A DNA stretch of 51,283 bases from Myxococcales bacterium (lineage in GTDB: Bacteria; Myxococcota_A; Polyangia; Polyangiales; Polyangiaceae): assembly GCA_025359105.1 (NCBI GenBank), contig JANYHK010000025.1, positions 1 to 51,283 of the forward strand. The letters run 5' to 3'. The notes under the pieces are model-generated. The model was not told the origin of the DNA and searched no databases. It saw only the letters and a program-made list of their open reading frames with translations. Position 1 is the stretch's first letter. The number at the start of each line of letters is the position of its first letter. This document shows positions 1 to 10,475 of this stretch, one piece after another. Position numbers and translations under genes: made by a program.

Positions 1-114
1 CGGCTGAAGGTGAGCGCCGAGGAGCTCGAGAGCCTGCTCGGCGTCGTGAGGAGCAAGCTCGAGCTGAGCCTCGGCGCCCTCCTCGGCGAGCCGGCGGTAG
101 GTCGAGCCGGGTAG
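1..114 (+). CDS. C-terminal end of an unidentified protein (partial)
   Basis: The frame is open from the left edge and stops at TAG 112-114, giving 37 residues. It is a leucine-rich, amphipathic helical tail with regular Leu spacing (EELESLLGVV, SKLELSLGALL). The kinase gene starts nine bases later, so the two are probably co-transcribed. A sigma-70-family factor or another regulator paired with the kinase would fit the context, but the fragment is too short to identify. High GC at third codon positions supports that it is coding. Confidence 0.55.
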   Translation, partial: RLKVSAEELESLLGVVRSKLELSLGALLGEPAVGRAG

Positions 115-122
115 CTCTGGCG

Positions 123-2717
123 ATGCTCGACCACGCTTCGAAGACGATGACCACGTTCAGTGGCGTGCCGCTCGCGTCCGGCACAATGCTCGGCCGCCAC
201 GTGATCCTCGAGCGCCTCGGCGCCGGGACGATGGGCGTCGTCTACGCGGCGTACGATCCTGTCCTCGACCGAGAGGTCGCCATCAAGCTGCTCAGGGCGA
301 GCGATGACACAGGGCCCGCCGAGCGGAGCGACGAAGCGCGTATCGTCCGCGAGGCCCGCGCGCTCGCGCGCGTGACGCACCCCAACGTCCTCTCCGTCTA
401 CGACGCCGGCGTCATGGACGGTCAGGTCTTCCTGGCGATGGAGCGCGTTCACGGAGTGACGTTGCGGGCGTGGGCACTCAAGGAGAGGCCTTCGTGGGAG
501 CGCGCCCTCCGCGCCCTGATCGCCGCAGGTCGGGGCCTTGCGGCCGCCCACGATGCCGGGCTCGTGCACCGTGATTTCAAGCCAGACAACGTGCTCATCG
601 GAAACGATGATCGCGTGCTCGTCGCGGATTTCGGGCTGACCCGTTTTCACGCGGACGCGCACGCGGTCGTCGCGACGCCAGCGAGCTCAGCTGCCGACGA
701 CGACGCGATCACGCGCGCAGGCGCCATCCCAGGGACGCGGGCGTACATGGCGCCCGAGCTCTTCGCAGGGGCGGCGGCGGACGCGAGGAGTGACGTCTAT
801 GCGTACGCCGTGACGGCGCATGAGATCCTGTTCGGCGCGCGTCCCGGCGTGGGCGGTGCGACGCCACCTCGTACACGCGACGCGCCGCGGAGTGTACGCG
901 CCGCCATCCTGTGCGCCCTCGACCCTTCGCCGGCGGCGCGGCCGCGGTCGATGCACGCGCTCGTAGAACAGCTGGAGGCGGCGCTCGTCGCCCAGCGCGG
1001 TTCCCGGCTTCGCGCCACGTCCGGTCGCCTCGCATCGGTAGCGTTCGCCGTCACCGTGCTCGGGTTGGTCGCAGGGATCTGGCGCCACGCAGCGACGCCG
1101 GAGGCCGCGGCGCCGCCCGCGCGCGCGAAGGTCACGATGACCGAATTCGCGGACGATGTTGGGGGGGCGCCCGCCGCCCTTGCCGCCTACCGCGCGGGCC
1201 TCGAGTCACTGCGCGGCGCGTCGAACCTGTCGGCCATCGCGAGCCTCGATCGAGCGCTCGTCCTCGACCCGTCGATCGGGGCCGCCCACGTGCGGCTCAT
1301 CTACTTCGCGTCGGCGTCACCGGATGCGGAAGAGGTGCGCGCGCACTACAAGGCGGCTTTCGACAGGCGCTCCACGCTGTCCGATCGCGATCGCGGGCTT
1401 CTCCTCGCGCTCGAGCCTCTGACGCGCGAGCCGCCCGACACCGCCGAGCGCGTGAGGCGCATGGACGCGCTGGCGCTGCGCTTTGCCGAGGATGCCGAGC
1501 TTCAGTGGTATCGTGGCGAGGCCCTGCTCGATTTCGGCGACAAGACTCGGGCCATCGCGGCGTTCGACCGCGCTCTGGTGCTCGATCCCGAGTTCGCGCT
1601 GGCCTATTGGGGCAAGGCGGCCGCCGAGCGTTTCGCGACCGGCGCCGAGGCCGCGATCGCGGAGCTGGACCGGTGCGTGGCGGTCTCCCCCGGCGCGGCG
1701 AGCTGCTTGCGGGTTCGTGGCGCCATCTTGGCGCAGTCGGGGCGGTGTGGAGAATTTCTGCGGGATGCGCGCCGGGTCGTCGAGGTCGAACCGGGCGGTG
1801 AGGGCGCCTACGCGATGCTGGCCCGAGCGCTCGCCGGGAGCGGCGCGCCGTACGCAGCGGTCGAGCAGGCGCTCCAGCAGCGGTGGGCGCTCGTCTCCGA
1901 GCGAGAGCGGCCGGTCGTGCGGGGACGTGATCTCATCCGACTCGCCATCCTGCGCGGAGACTTCACCTCCGCGGACCAACTGGCGGACGACCTCGATCGG
2001 ACGATCGCAGGCGTGTCCGCCGAGCGGCCGCACGGCGAGGTCGTCGCGCTGCGCCTCGACGTGTACGCAGAGACGGGCGACGTCGCCCGCGCAGCCCAGG
2101 TGGCCGACGCGTTTCTGGCAAAGCGCAGGGCGTGGAGCAGCCCACTCGGCGACGATCCGGAAGACCTCGTGCGCACCCCGATCGCGCGCGCGTGGCGGGC
2201 GGCCGTCCAGGGCGGAACGCTGAAGCCCGCGGACGCCGCGCGCGCGCGTGCCGCCTGGCTCGCCGAATGGCGCGAGCGCCTCACCCCGCGCGACCGACGG
2301 TACCTGTGGTTCGTGACCCATGCCCTCACGGCCGAATCCGCAGCAGACGCCGAGGACGCGCTCCGCGCGCTGCCAGATTTCCTGGCCACTCCTCCCGACG
2401 CCGCGACGTTCGACAGCGGCGCCCTCGACATCGCGCGTGGAACGGTCGAGGCGCTCGTGGGCCACACCGACCGCGCTCTCGTCTTGCTCCGGCGCGGCGT
2501 CGCCGCCTGCATCGCGCTCGAAGACCCCGCGCTCCAGACGCGCGCGTGGCTCACGCTCGCCCGCGCACTCGAGAGCGCGCGCGATCGCGACGGGGCGTGC
2601 CGGGCGTACGCCGAAGTCCTCGCGCGCTGGGGGGACGCCCGCCCCGGGAGTCGCTCGGCCGACGCCGCACGGGCGCGAAGCGGCACCCTCGGGTGCCCCA
2701 CGGCAGGCGACCCATAG
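123..2717 (+). CDS. Ser/Thr protein kinase with C-terminal TPR region
   Basis: A membrane-anchored eukaryotic-type Ser/Thr kinase of 864 residues. Kinase landmarks are visible in order: glycine loop GAGTMG at about 34-38, ATP-binding Lys55 in VAIK, catalytic loop HRDFKPDN at 149-156, DFG at 169-171 and the APE equivalent PEL near 211. One hydrophobic segment at about 303-320 would place the kinase in the cytoplasm. The rest (about 350-864) is Ala/Arg/Leu-rich helical repeats with TPR-like signatures such as AIAAFDRALVLDPEFALAYWGKAA, a likely sensing or scaffolding half. This kinase-TM-TPR layout is common in myxobacteria. The start follows the preceding stop by eight bases; ATG 150 is a shorter alternative. 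Substrates are unknown. Confidence 0.93.
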   Translation: MLDHASKTMTTFSGVPLASGTMLGRHVILERLGAGTMGVVYAAYDPVLDREVAIKLLRASDDTGPAERSDEARIVREARALARVTHPNVLSVYDAGVMDGQVFLAMERVHGVTLRAWALKERPSWERALRALIAAGRGLAAAHDAGLVHRDFKPDNVLIGNDDRVLVADFGLTRFHADAHAVVATPASSAADDDAITRAGAIPGTRAYMAPELFAGAAADARSDVYAYAVTAHEILFGARPGVGGATPPRTRDAPRSVRAAILCALDPSPAARPRSMHALVEQLEAALVAQRGSRLRATSGRLASVAFAVTVLGLVAGIWRHAATPEAAAPPARAKVTMTEFADDVGGAPAALAAYRAGLESLRGASNLSAIASLDRALVLDPSIGAAHVRLIYFASASPDAEEVRAHYKAAFDRRSTLSDRDRGLLLALEPLTREPPDTAERVRRMDALALRFAEDAELQWYRGEALLDFGDKTRAIAAFDRALVLDPEFALAYWGKAAAERFATGAEAAIAELDRCVAVSPGAASCLRVRGAILAQSGRCGEFLRDARRVVEVEPGGEGAYAMLARALAGSGAPYAAVEQALQQRWALVSERERPVVRGRDLIRLAILRGDFTSADQLADDLDRTIAGVSAERPHGEVVALRLDVYAETGDVARAAQVADAFLAKRRAWSSPLGDDPEDLVRTPIARAWRAAVQGGTLKPADAARARAAWLAEWRERLTPRDRRYLWFVTHALTAESAADAEDALRALPDFLATPPDAATFDSGALDIARGTVEALVGHTDRALVLLRRGVAACIALEDPALQTRAWLTLARALESARDRDGACRAYAEVLARWGDARPGSRSADAARARSGTLGCPTAGDP

Positions 2718-2794
2718 CGAGTTTCACCGTCGAATTTGCGAATTTTGCGACCGCGGGCGCGGTCCCACGTCCTTGCCTGTCGCAGGAGGGGCTC

Positions 2795-5368
2795 GTGGAA
2801 AAACGCCTTCATTTCGGTATGGGACTCGTGTGGTTCTCGCTTACGGCGTGTGGCGCCTCCGTGGATGCAGGAGACAGCTCGCCGATCACGGGAGATGACG
2901 CCGCCACCGGCCGCGAAACCGGCATAGGGATCCGTGACGGCGGCGAGGCCGCGGACGGTGGGCCGACTGCCACCCAAGACGCGCACGACGACGGAGCGGG
3001 GACGAGCTCCGAGATCGACGTGGAGCGCTACGACCTCACCGGGACGTTCGACTGGTCCGCGCTCGAGCTCGACGCCACGCTGCGCCTGACGCTCTCGCCG
3101 AAAAATGTCGCGGTGACCTCGCTCGTCCTCGGCAGCACGGTGTCGGTGGCGGAGGTCCTCACCGCGGCACGCGCTCCTCTGCGCTTCGCGGTCGACGCGA
3201 CGGCCGGGACGCTGACCATCACCCTGTCGGACGCGGCGCGCCTCCCGGATGGGCGTACACAGCTCGACATTCGCTACCGTGCGCCCGCGTCCGGCAACCT
3301 CCGCGCGTACACGCCGCGGGTCGGCGACCCTAGCCAGTCGCCGGTGGTCTACACCTACTCCGAGCCGCTGGGCGTCGCGTCATGGATGCCCTGCCACAAC
3401 GTACCGGCCGATCGCGCCATCTTCTCCGCCGAGATGCGCATGCCGACCGATCAGGTGCTGATCGCCAACGGCGACAAGAAGAGCGACACGGTCCAGTCCG
3501 GCGTGCGCGTGATGCGCTACGAGACCGCCTACACGCTCCCGCCGTACCTCATGGCGTTCGCGATGGGCGATCTCGAGGCCGAGAACGGCGCGCACGGCTC
3601 GCGTCCGCTGGCCGTCTGGCATCGCCGCGGGGTGCCGGGCGACTACCCCGCGCTCCTCGCGGAGCTGGACCGCCTCATGGGGCTCTACGAGTCCCTCCTC
3701 ACGACCCCCTACCCATTCGAGAAATACGCGCTCGTCCTCCTCCCGGACATCCCCGGCGGTGTAGAGCACGCGGGGATCACGTTCCAGGGGGAGACGTTCT
3801 CGGGGCAGCCCTCGCTGCACGGGGACCTCGCGGTCCTTGGCCACGAGCTCGGGCATCAGTGGTTCGGTGACCTCGTCACGGTCCGCACGTGGGACGATCT
3901 CTGGTTCAAGGAGGGAATGGCCACGCTTCTGCAGGAAGAGGCCGTGCGCCGCAACGAGGACGAGAGTCTCGCGCACACCCTCCAGGGCGACCAATGGAAC
4001 CTCACCGACGGAGCGTCCATCGTCGACCGCTCGCTCGCGCCGGGCGAAAAGTACACCACCGGCCCGTACGACCGCGCCGCATGGTTGCTCGAGCAGATCC
4101 GGCACCACGTGGGCGAGGCCGCGTTCTGGAAGACCCTGCACGACGTCCTCTTGGCGCACCGAATGGACTCCATCGATACCGAGACCTTCATCGGTGCCTT
4201 CGCCGGAGCCCTCGGCGCACCGGCTACGGCCGCCGTGCGCCGCGCGGTCGCCGCGAAGAAGCTCCCCTCCGTCGATCTCGTCGCCGAGGCGAACGGCACC
4301 GTTCGCGCAACGCTGCATGATCCGGACGGCGCGCTGCTCGAGCCGATGGACGTTGCGTGGGTCGGCTCCTCCGGCGCGCGGCGCACGCAGGCCCTGGGAC
4401 TGGGCACGCCCCTCCTCCTCGCGAAGGCGCCAGACGAGATCTTCGTCGAGGATCCGGCCGACCTGCATCCGCAGTGGACGGCGCTCTCCGCCGCGGCGAC
4501 GCCGGACGTCCTTTCGCGTCTCGCTGGATGGAAGGTAGCGCAACTCGCTCCGTTCGAGGCCCTCGCCGGAGTGCACCAGCGCGCGCCGCTCGAAGGGCAG
4601 CTCCTCCTTCCTGTGGGGGTCGTCCCGGCCACGTTCGGAGCGTTCGTTCCGGCCCTGCACGCCGAGTCGGCCAAGGCGCTCGCGGTGGCGTCCGCATGTC
4701 TCGCGGGTTCCACGGACGGGAGCTGGTCGGCGACGCTCGGCGACTGGCTCACGCGCGAGCCACCCTATGCGGGGATCGCCTACGTGGCGACGTACTGGGG
4801 ATGCGACTCGGCGGTGTCCCTCGACACCGTCTTCTCCGCCGACTGGGCGAAGCTCGAGGGCGGGCTCGTGACGGCGACCCTGCCCGAGCCGCGCGTGAGC
4901 TACCTGTCTCGCTTCGTCTTGCCGCCGCAGCGCGCGTTGTCGGTCTGGGGACCCGTCGCGAAGAACGGGTACTCGGTCCGAGTGCGCCGCGCCGCCGCGG
5001 CGTACCTCGCGGGTCTCCAGGATCGCGGGCAGACGATCCCGGTCGGCGCGCTCCCGACGTGGCGCGCGTTCTTCGAGCAGCTGGCGGCGGGCAGCGCGGT
5101 CTCCGAGGTGTTGAGGCCGGCCATCGCCGGAATCGCGAGCGTGAAGGGCGCGACGGCTGCCGAAAACGCCGGCGCGCGAAAGACCCTGGCCGACGTCGTT
5201 CATCGCCGCGCGGCTCGCAGCATCCACTACGACGCGGTCTGCACGGCGTATCTCCTGACGGCGGGCGACGCCGTCGCGTGGACGAAGTGGCAGTCCCTCG
5301 TCGCGGACGCCAAGCTCAGTCCGGCGGCCCTTGCCGCCGTGGCGGACCCGTCGCTCTGCGGAGGCTGA
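2795..5368 (+). CDS. M1-family aminopeptidase-like zinc metallopeptidase, lipoprotein
   Basis: Gluzincin peptidase of 857 residues. The zinc site HELGH is at 350-354, followed by the third ligand Glu373 in WFKEG, which is the M1 spacing HEXXH-X18-E. The substrate-recognition motif that is GAMEN in classical M1 enzymes reads GGVEHAG here, upstream of the zinc site. The frame is open far upstream, but GTG 2795 is chosen because AGGAGGG (2784-2790) sits four bases before it, and because it gives a lipoprotein signal: a short hydrophobic run ending LTAC with the lipidated Cys at 19. A Gly/Asp-rich linker of about 60 residues follows. The mature protein is probably an envelope-anchored aminopeptidase. 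The region after the catalytic domain resembles the helical C-terminal part of M1 enzymes. Confidence 0.92.
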   Translation: MEKRLHFGMGLVWFSLTACGASVDAGDSSPITGDDAATGRETGIGIRDGGEAADGGPTATQDAHDDGAGTSSEIDVERYDLTGTFDWSALELDATLRLTLSPKNVAVTSLVLGSTVSVAEVLTAARAPLRFAVDATAGTLTITLSDAARLPDGRTQLDIRYRAPASGNLRAYTPRVGDPSQSPVVYTYSEPLGVASWMPCHNVPADRAIFSAEMRMPTDQVLIANGDKKSDTVQSGVRVMRYETAYTLPPYLMAFAMGDLEAENGAHGSRPLAVWHRRGVPGDYPALLAELDRLMGLYESLLTTPYPFEKYALVLLPDIPGGVEHAGITFQGETFSGQPSLHGDLAVLGHELGHQWFGDLVTVRTWDDLWFKEGMATLLQEEAVRRNEDESLAHTLQGDQWNLTDGASIVDRSLAPGEKYTTGPYDRAAWLLEQIRHHVGEAAFWKTLHDVLLAHRMDSIDTETFIGAFAGALGAPATAAVRRAVAAKKLPSVDLVAEANGTVRATLHDPDGALLEPMDVAWVGSSGARRTQALGLGTPLLLAKAPDEIFVEDPADLHPQWTALSAAATPDVLSRLAGWKVAQLAPFEALAGVHQRAPLEGQLLLPVGVVPATFGAFVPALHAESAKALAVASACLAGSTDGSWSATLGDWLTREPPYAGIAYVATYWGCDSAVSLDTVFSADWAKLEGGLVTATLPEPRVSYLSRFVLPPQRALSVWGPVAKNGYSVRVRRAAAAYLAGLQDRGQTIPVGALPTWRAFFEQLAAGSAVSEVLRPAIAGIASVKGATAAENAGARKTLADVVHRRAARSIHYDAVCTAYLLTAGDAVAWTKWQSLVADAKLSPAALAAVADPSLCGG

Positions 5369-5386
5369 ACGCCGTTCGTCACGCCC

Positions 5387-6622
5387 TCAAGGTTTCGACC
5401 ACGCCTCGAGCGCGGCCTTCTGGGCGTCGGTGAGCTTGAGACCCGAGGTCGGCGGCGGCATCGACGAGCCGGTCCCCGCCTGCTGCACGACGCGCGCGTA
5501 GACCTTCGCCTTGCGGGAGCTCCACCCGGCGTAGGTCGACATGTCGATCCCCGACGACTCCTTCCCGGTCCCGGGCGCGCTGTGGCAGTTGCTGCAGACG
5601 GCCGCGAACACCGGCTGCACGGTCGACGACCAGGTCGCCAGGTCGCCCGTGGCGCCGTTCTGCGCGGCGAAGCGGAGGAGCTGCCCTCCGCTCAGCGCCC
5701 ACACGTCTCCCCCCGGCGAACCGGCCAGGTGCGCGTCGGCCGCGAGCGCGCCGCCCGTGCCCACCGCGACCTGGGTGCCCGCGACGAGGCCGAGATCCGC
5801 GTCGACCGCGAACCACACGTTCGCGCCCGACGACGCCAGATCATGGATGGTGCGCGCGCCGGCGTCGTAGAGCTTGGTCGCGACGCCGCCGTCCACCTTG
5901 TAGACGGCGTGGTGCGACGCAGCGAAGAGCGCACCGCCGGCGTCGTAAGCGACGAAGGCGGCGTCGGCCAGGCCGAGATCGCTCTCCTTGCCGTTCTCGA
6001 AGACGCGGATGCCGCCATCCACCGCGAGCGCCACGTAGGCGCCACTCGTCGCAATGGAGTGGAGCCCCGCGGCGCCGTAGCGCGTGACGTTCTTGCCGTC
6101 GCTCACGGCGAAGCCTGCGTCGAAGAGGAACGCGACCCGCCCGACATCGCCGACGACCGCCTGCACCTTGTCGCTCGCAACGCCGTAGCGTTCGCCGACT
6201 TCCTGCGCCGGCGCATCGGTGTGCACGCGCAGGACCTTGCCTTCGCCGGAGACACCGACGGTCCAGGTCGTCAGCCCGTCGGCCGACGGGATCGCCGCCG
6301 CCGACTTCCACGCGGTCACGCTCCCGTCGGAGGCCACCAGCGAGCCACCGGTGAACACGTACACGCCGGTCGACCCGAAGACCGCCACGCCCTTGTCCTG
6401 GTCGACGACCGCCTGCACTTGGCCGACGTCGGTGCCGCCGGAGTTCCATGCGACGGGCGTGACCGTGAGCGCGGCAGCCTCGGCCGCGGGCGGCGCGTCG
6501 GTGCCATGCTTCGCGCTGCAGCCCGCGACGACGCCGAAGCCCGCGCACGCAACGACGCACGCGACCAGGCCCCCGAACCTCGAACCGATGAGTCTGCTTC
6601 GCAAGGTGTCCTCCGCTCGCAC
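5387..6622 (-). CDS. Lipoprotein with propeller-like N-terminal part and C-terminal cytochrome c motif
   Basis: 411 residues. The N-terminus has an Arg-containing leader, a hydrophobic run and lipobox VVAGC (Cys35), so the protein is probably exported and lipidated. Residues from about 50 to 320 contain repeated short beta-strand motifs (VWALSGG, VYVFTGG, VWFAVD) typical of a beta-propeller. Near the C-terminus CSNCH (343-347) is a heme c attachment site, and SMPPP about 40 residues later offers the distal Met ligand. This looks like an outer-membrane or periplasmic monoheme cytochrome fused to a propeller; electron partners are unknown. It converges with the M1 peptidase gene (18-base gap) and diverges from 6833. 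The exact start is uncertain, but the lipobox supports this region. Confidence 0.8.
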   Translation of the reverse strand: MRAEDTLRSRLIGSRFGGLVACVVACAGFGVVAGCSAKHGTDAPPAAEAAALTVTPVAWNSGGTDVGQVQAVVDQDKGVAVFGSTGVYVFTGGSLVASDGSVTAWKSAAAIPSADGLTTWTVGVSGEGKVLRVHTDAPAQEVGERYGVASDKVQAVVGDVGRVAFLFDAGFAVSDGKNVTRYGAAGLHSIATSGAYVALAVDGGIRVFENGKESDLGLADAAFVAYDAGGALFAASHHAVYKVDGGVATKLYDAGARTIHDLASSGANVWFAVDADLGLVAGTQVAVGTGGALAADAHLAGSPGGDVWALSGGQLLRFAAQNGATGDLATWSSTVQPVFAAVCSNCHSAPGTGKESSGIDMSTYAGWSSRKAKVYARVVQQAGTGSSMPPPTSGLKLTDAQKAALEAWSKP

Positions 6623-6729
6623 ATCCCTGACGCACGGATCGGGCCAGTTCGGCGTCGTCGCTTTGCGCGGGAATTCTCGGCGTATTTCACGCAGGGGGTG
6701 GACGTCTGGACGCTGCGGGTGGACCCGCC

Positions 6730-6783
6730 CCGTGGCGAGAGTTCGATCACACCGGCCACGGGACTGTGATCACCTCGATCACA
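6730..6783. promoter_or_regulatory. Cluster of inverted repeats in a divergent promoter region
   Basis: Within the 210-base gap between two divergent genes lie two perfect inverted repeats. CCGTGGC (6730-6736) pairs with GCCACGG (6755-6761). TGTGATC (6765-6771) pairs with GATCACA (6777-6783) around ACCTC. A third GATCACA half-site (6745-6751) lies inside the first repeat. The second repeat is centred about 58 bases before the start at 6833, a typical position for an activator. The half-site resembles CRP-family TGTGA boxes, but the inner spacing is 9 rather than 6, so the regulator is unknown. Confidence 0.5.
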
Positions 6784-6818
6784 TCGCGCCCGCGCGGCGT
6801 CACCCACCCGAAATGCGC

Positions 6819-6824
6819 TATCCT
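6819..6824 (+). promoter_or_regulatory. Candidate -10 box (TATCCT) for a leaderless transcript
   Basis: TATCCT ends eight bases before ATG 6833, which would put the transcription start at or next to the start codon. No convincing -35 box is seen, consistent with activator dependence on the inverted repeats just upstream. No Shine-Dalgarno sequence precedes this ATG. Confidence 0.35.
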
Positions 6825-6832
6825 TCCTCGCG

Positions 6833-7150
6833 ATGGGCGAGAAGCGCGATGTCGTGGCGGAGATGGTCGAGGAGGAGCTCCTGGCCGAGAAGGCGCTCGC
6901 CGACCAGCGCCCGACGGCGCCACCGAAGGAGGCCTTCGCGCGCGTCGACATCGACCCCGAGGCCACCATCGCCGCCCCCATCCCCGGCAGCAAGGCAACA
7001 CGCGCGAGGCGCGTCGTCGAGGAGGTCGCCGCCAAGCGCGATCCGCGGCGCGACGACAGCGAGCCGCCCCCGTCGTCTTCGTCGGCCGATCCGCATCGCG
7101 CCGTCACCAAGCCGCCGCCGCCAGGGTACGGGAGCGGCCAAACGGAGTAG
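6833..7150 (+). CDS. Small hydrophilic protein, unknown function
   Basis: 105 residues, rich in Glu, Ala, Pro and Arg, with no membrane segment or signal peptide. The N-terminal third (MGEKRDVVAEMVEEELLAEK) should form a charged helix. The rest is low complexity and probably disordered, with Pro/Ser runs (EPPPSSSS, KPPPPG). It is called real because its third-codon GC pattern fits the neighbours, it fills the gap exactly, and the TPR gene follows ten bases later. No family was recognised. Confidence 0.6.
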   Translation: MGEKRDVVAEMVEEELLAEKALADQRPTAPPKEAFARVDIDPEATIAAPIPGSKATRARRVVEEVAAKRDPRRDDSEPPPSSSSADPHRAVTKPPPPGYGSGQTE

Positions 7151-7159
7151 CCTGCGCGC

Positions 7160-7930
7160 GTGCCCGCAGAGACCGAGTCCACGTGGATCGCGACGTTCCT
7201 CCTCGTCGCTCCCGTCGTCCCGCTCCTCTTCCTCTTCTATTTCAGCTTCCGCATCTGGACGCTGCTCGCCCCGATGCGGCCGATGGCGCGCGGCGAATAC
7301 GCGGTGGCCCGACGCGGCTTCGAGAAGACGACGCGCTTTTGGCTCCCCAGCGCGGCGCGCGCGTCGCGCTACAACGTCGCCCTGTGCCTCGAGCTAGAGG
7401 GGCGCCTCGCCGAGTCCGAGGCGCGGGTGCGCGAGCTTCTCGCCGAGCCGCTCGACGAGCGACTCACGTACGCGGCGCGGTCGCTCCTCGGCACCGTGCT
7501 CATGCTGCGCGAGCATGGATTCGAGGAGGCCCGGGCCCTGCTCGAGGCCGCGCAGTCCGATCTGCCTACCCCGCTCGGTGCCCTGTTGCTCGCGCACGCG
7601 CACTTCGGCCTTGGCGACAAGGGCGGGGCCGCGCAGCACGTTGCCGCCGCGATGACGATGCCCCCGGCGCCGAGCTTCCGCGTCGGCTGGAAGGCGTCGC
7701 TGCGGTTCGACCCGGAGCTGCAGCGGTCCATGGAGAGCTATTTCCGCGGATGGTATTTCTACAAGGTCGGCGACATGTCGCGTGCGCGCGTCGACTTCGA
7801 TCTCGCGTGCAGGAGCCCGCTCGTGCACGTCTGCACGGCCCGTGCGCGCACGCTCCTCGCGAGCGCGAGTAGCCCGGCGTTCGACATCGAGGATCCGCCG
7901 TCGTCGCTCAGCCCCCACGAATTCCCGTGA
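7160..7930 (+). CDS. Membrane-anchored TPR-like protein
   Basis: 256 residues. One strong hydrophobic segment lies at about residues 9-31 (ATFLLVAPVVPLLFLFYFSF), so the protein is probably N-terminally anchored. The rest is Ala/Leu/Arg-rich helical repeats in the style of TPR or Sel1 units (YNVALCLELEGRLAESEARV, GALLLAHAHFGLGDKGGAA). GTG 7160 is the first start; TAGCCT, whose TAG is the stop of the previous gene, lies six bases before it. It sits between the small protein and pyrC and is likely co-transcribed with both. Function unknown; scaffolding is plausible. Confidence 0.75.
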   Translation: MPAETESTWIATFLLVAPVVPLLFLFYFSFRIWTLLAPMRPMARGEYAVARRGFEKTTRFWLPSAARASRYNVALCLELEGRLAESEARVRELLAEPLDERLTYAARSLLGTVLMLREHGFEEARALLEAAQSDLPTPLGALLLAHAHFGLGDKGGAAQHVAAAMTMPPAPSFRVGWKASLRFDPELQRSMESYFRGWYFYKVGDMSRARVDFDLACRSPLVHVCTARARTLLASASSPAFDIEDPPSSLSPHEFP

Positions 7931-7940
7931 GGCCGCAGGT

Positions 7941-9247
<1,307 letters not shown>

Positions 9248-9251
<4 letters not shown>

Positions 9252-10357
9252 GCGACGAGCGCGCCCATCTGGTCCTGGCCGACGGCACCGTCTTCCCCGG
9301 GCGCCCTTTCGGCGCGCGCGGCGCCGCGATCGGCGAGGCCGTCTTCACGACCACGATGCTCGGTTACCAGGAGGTCCTCACCGATCCCTCGTATTTCGGC
9401 CAGATCGTGACCATGACGGCGCCCGAGATCGGCAACGTCGGCGTCAACGAGGAGGACGTCGAGGCAACCGACGGTAAGCCACGCGTCGCCGGCTTCGTCG
9501 TGCGCGATCTGTCGCCGGTTGCGTCGAATTGGCGCTCGAAGGAGACGCTCGACGCGTGGCTTACGCGGCACGGCATCGTCGGCATCTCGGAGGTGGACAC
9601 GCGCAAGCTCACGCGCCACCTGCGCGATCGCGGCTCACAGAACGGCGCCATCGGGACCGAGCCTATCGAGCGACTCGCCGCGCGCGCCAAGGAGGCTCCC
9701 GACATGAGCGGCCTCGATCTGGTCAAGGAGGTCACGCCCAAGCAGGCCTTCACGTGGACCGAGGGCCGCGGCGTGTGGGCTACGACCAAGCCGCGGCCGC
9801 CGCGGCACCACGTGGTGGCGATCGACTACGGCACCAAGAGCAACATCCTGCGATGCCTCGTCGACGCGGGCTGCAACGTCACCGTCGTCCCCGCCACGGC
9901 GACCGCGAAGGAGATCCTGGCGCTGGCGCCCGACGGCGTCTTCCTCTCGAACGGCCCGGGCGATCCGGCGGCGGTCACCTACGCGCAGGCGACGATCAAG
10001 GAGCTCCTGGGCAACAAACCGATCTTCGGCATCTGCCTCGGCCACCAGCTCCTCGCCCTCGCGCTCGGCGCGCGCACCTACAAGCTCAAGTTCGGCCACC
10101 GCGGCGCCAACCAGCCGGTCAAGGATCTCGCGACGGGCCGCATCGAGATCACGACCCAGAACCACGGCTTCTGCGTGGACCTGGCGACCCTCCCCTCCGG
10201 CGTCGAGTCGACGCATGTGCACTTGAACGACGGCACGAGCGAAGGTCTACGCGCGCCCGGCGTACAAGCCTTCAGCGTTCAGTACCATCCGGAGGCCGCC
10301 GCCGGCCCTCATGATTCGCTCTATCTTTTCGATAGGTTTATCGCGATGATGCGGTAG
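9248..10357 (+). CDS. carA: Carbamoyl-phosphate synthase small (glutaminase) subunit
   Basis: The glutamine-hydrolysing subunit that supplies ammonia to CarB for carbamoyl phosphate, feeding pyrimidine and arginine synthesis. 369 residues, normal length. The N-terminal CPSase domain has the typical opening ([26 protein letters not shown]). The class I glutamine amidotransferase domain has nucleophile Cys263 in GICLGHQ and His347/Glu349 in QYHPEA. The ATG overlaps the pyrC stop. carB is not in the window, so the complex is encoded at two loci. Confidence 0.97.
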
Positions 10358-10462
10358 CTCACGCCGCGAACCGCCGCCCAGCATTCGGGCCATGATTCGT
10401 CGGCCCCAATTTTTATCTTACATTTCCCTTCAATGTGCCCTGGCACCACACCCACGGCCTGC

Positions 10463-10468
10463 TAGAAC
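10463..10468 (+). promoter_or_regulatory. Candidate -10 box TAGAAC
   Basis: TAGAAC ends seven bases before ATG 10476. CTGGCA (10440-10445), 17 bases upstream of the box, matches TTGACA at four of six positions. An AT-richer tract (TTTTTATCTTAC, about 10409-10420) precedes this in an otherwise GC-rich gap of 118 bases. GAGG (10469-10472) could serve as a short Shine-Dalgarno, so leaderless initiation is not certain here. Confidence 0.3.
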
Positions 10469-10475
10469 GAGGACC

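Noticed and set aside
6765-6783. Classical CRP binding site
   Set aside because: TGTGA and TCACA are separated by nine bases rather than six, so it is kept only as an inverted repeat for an unknown regulator.
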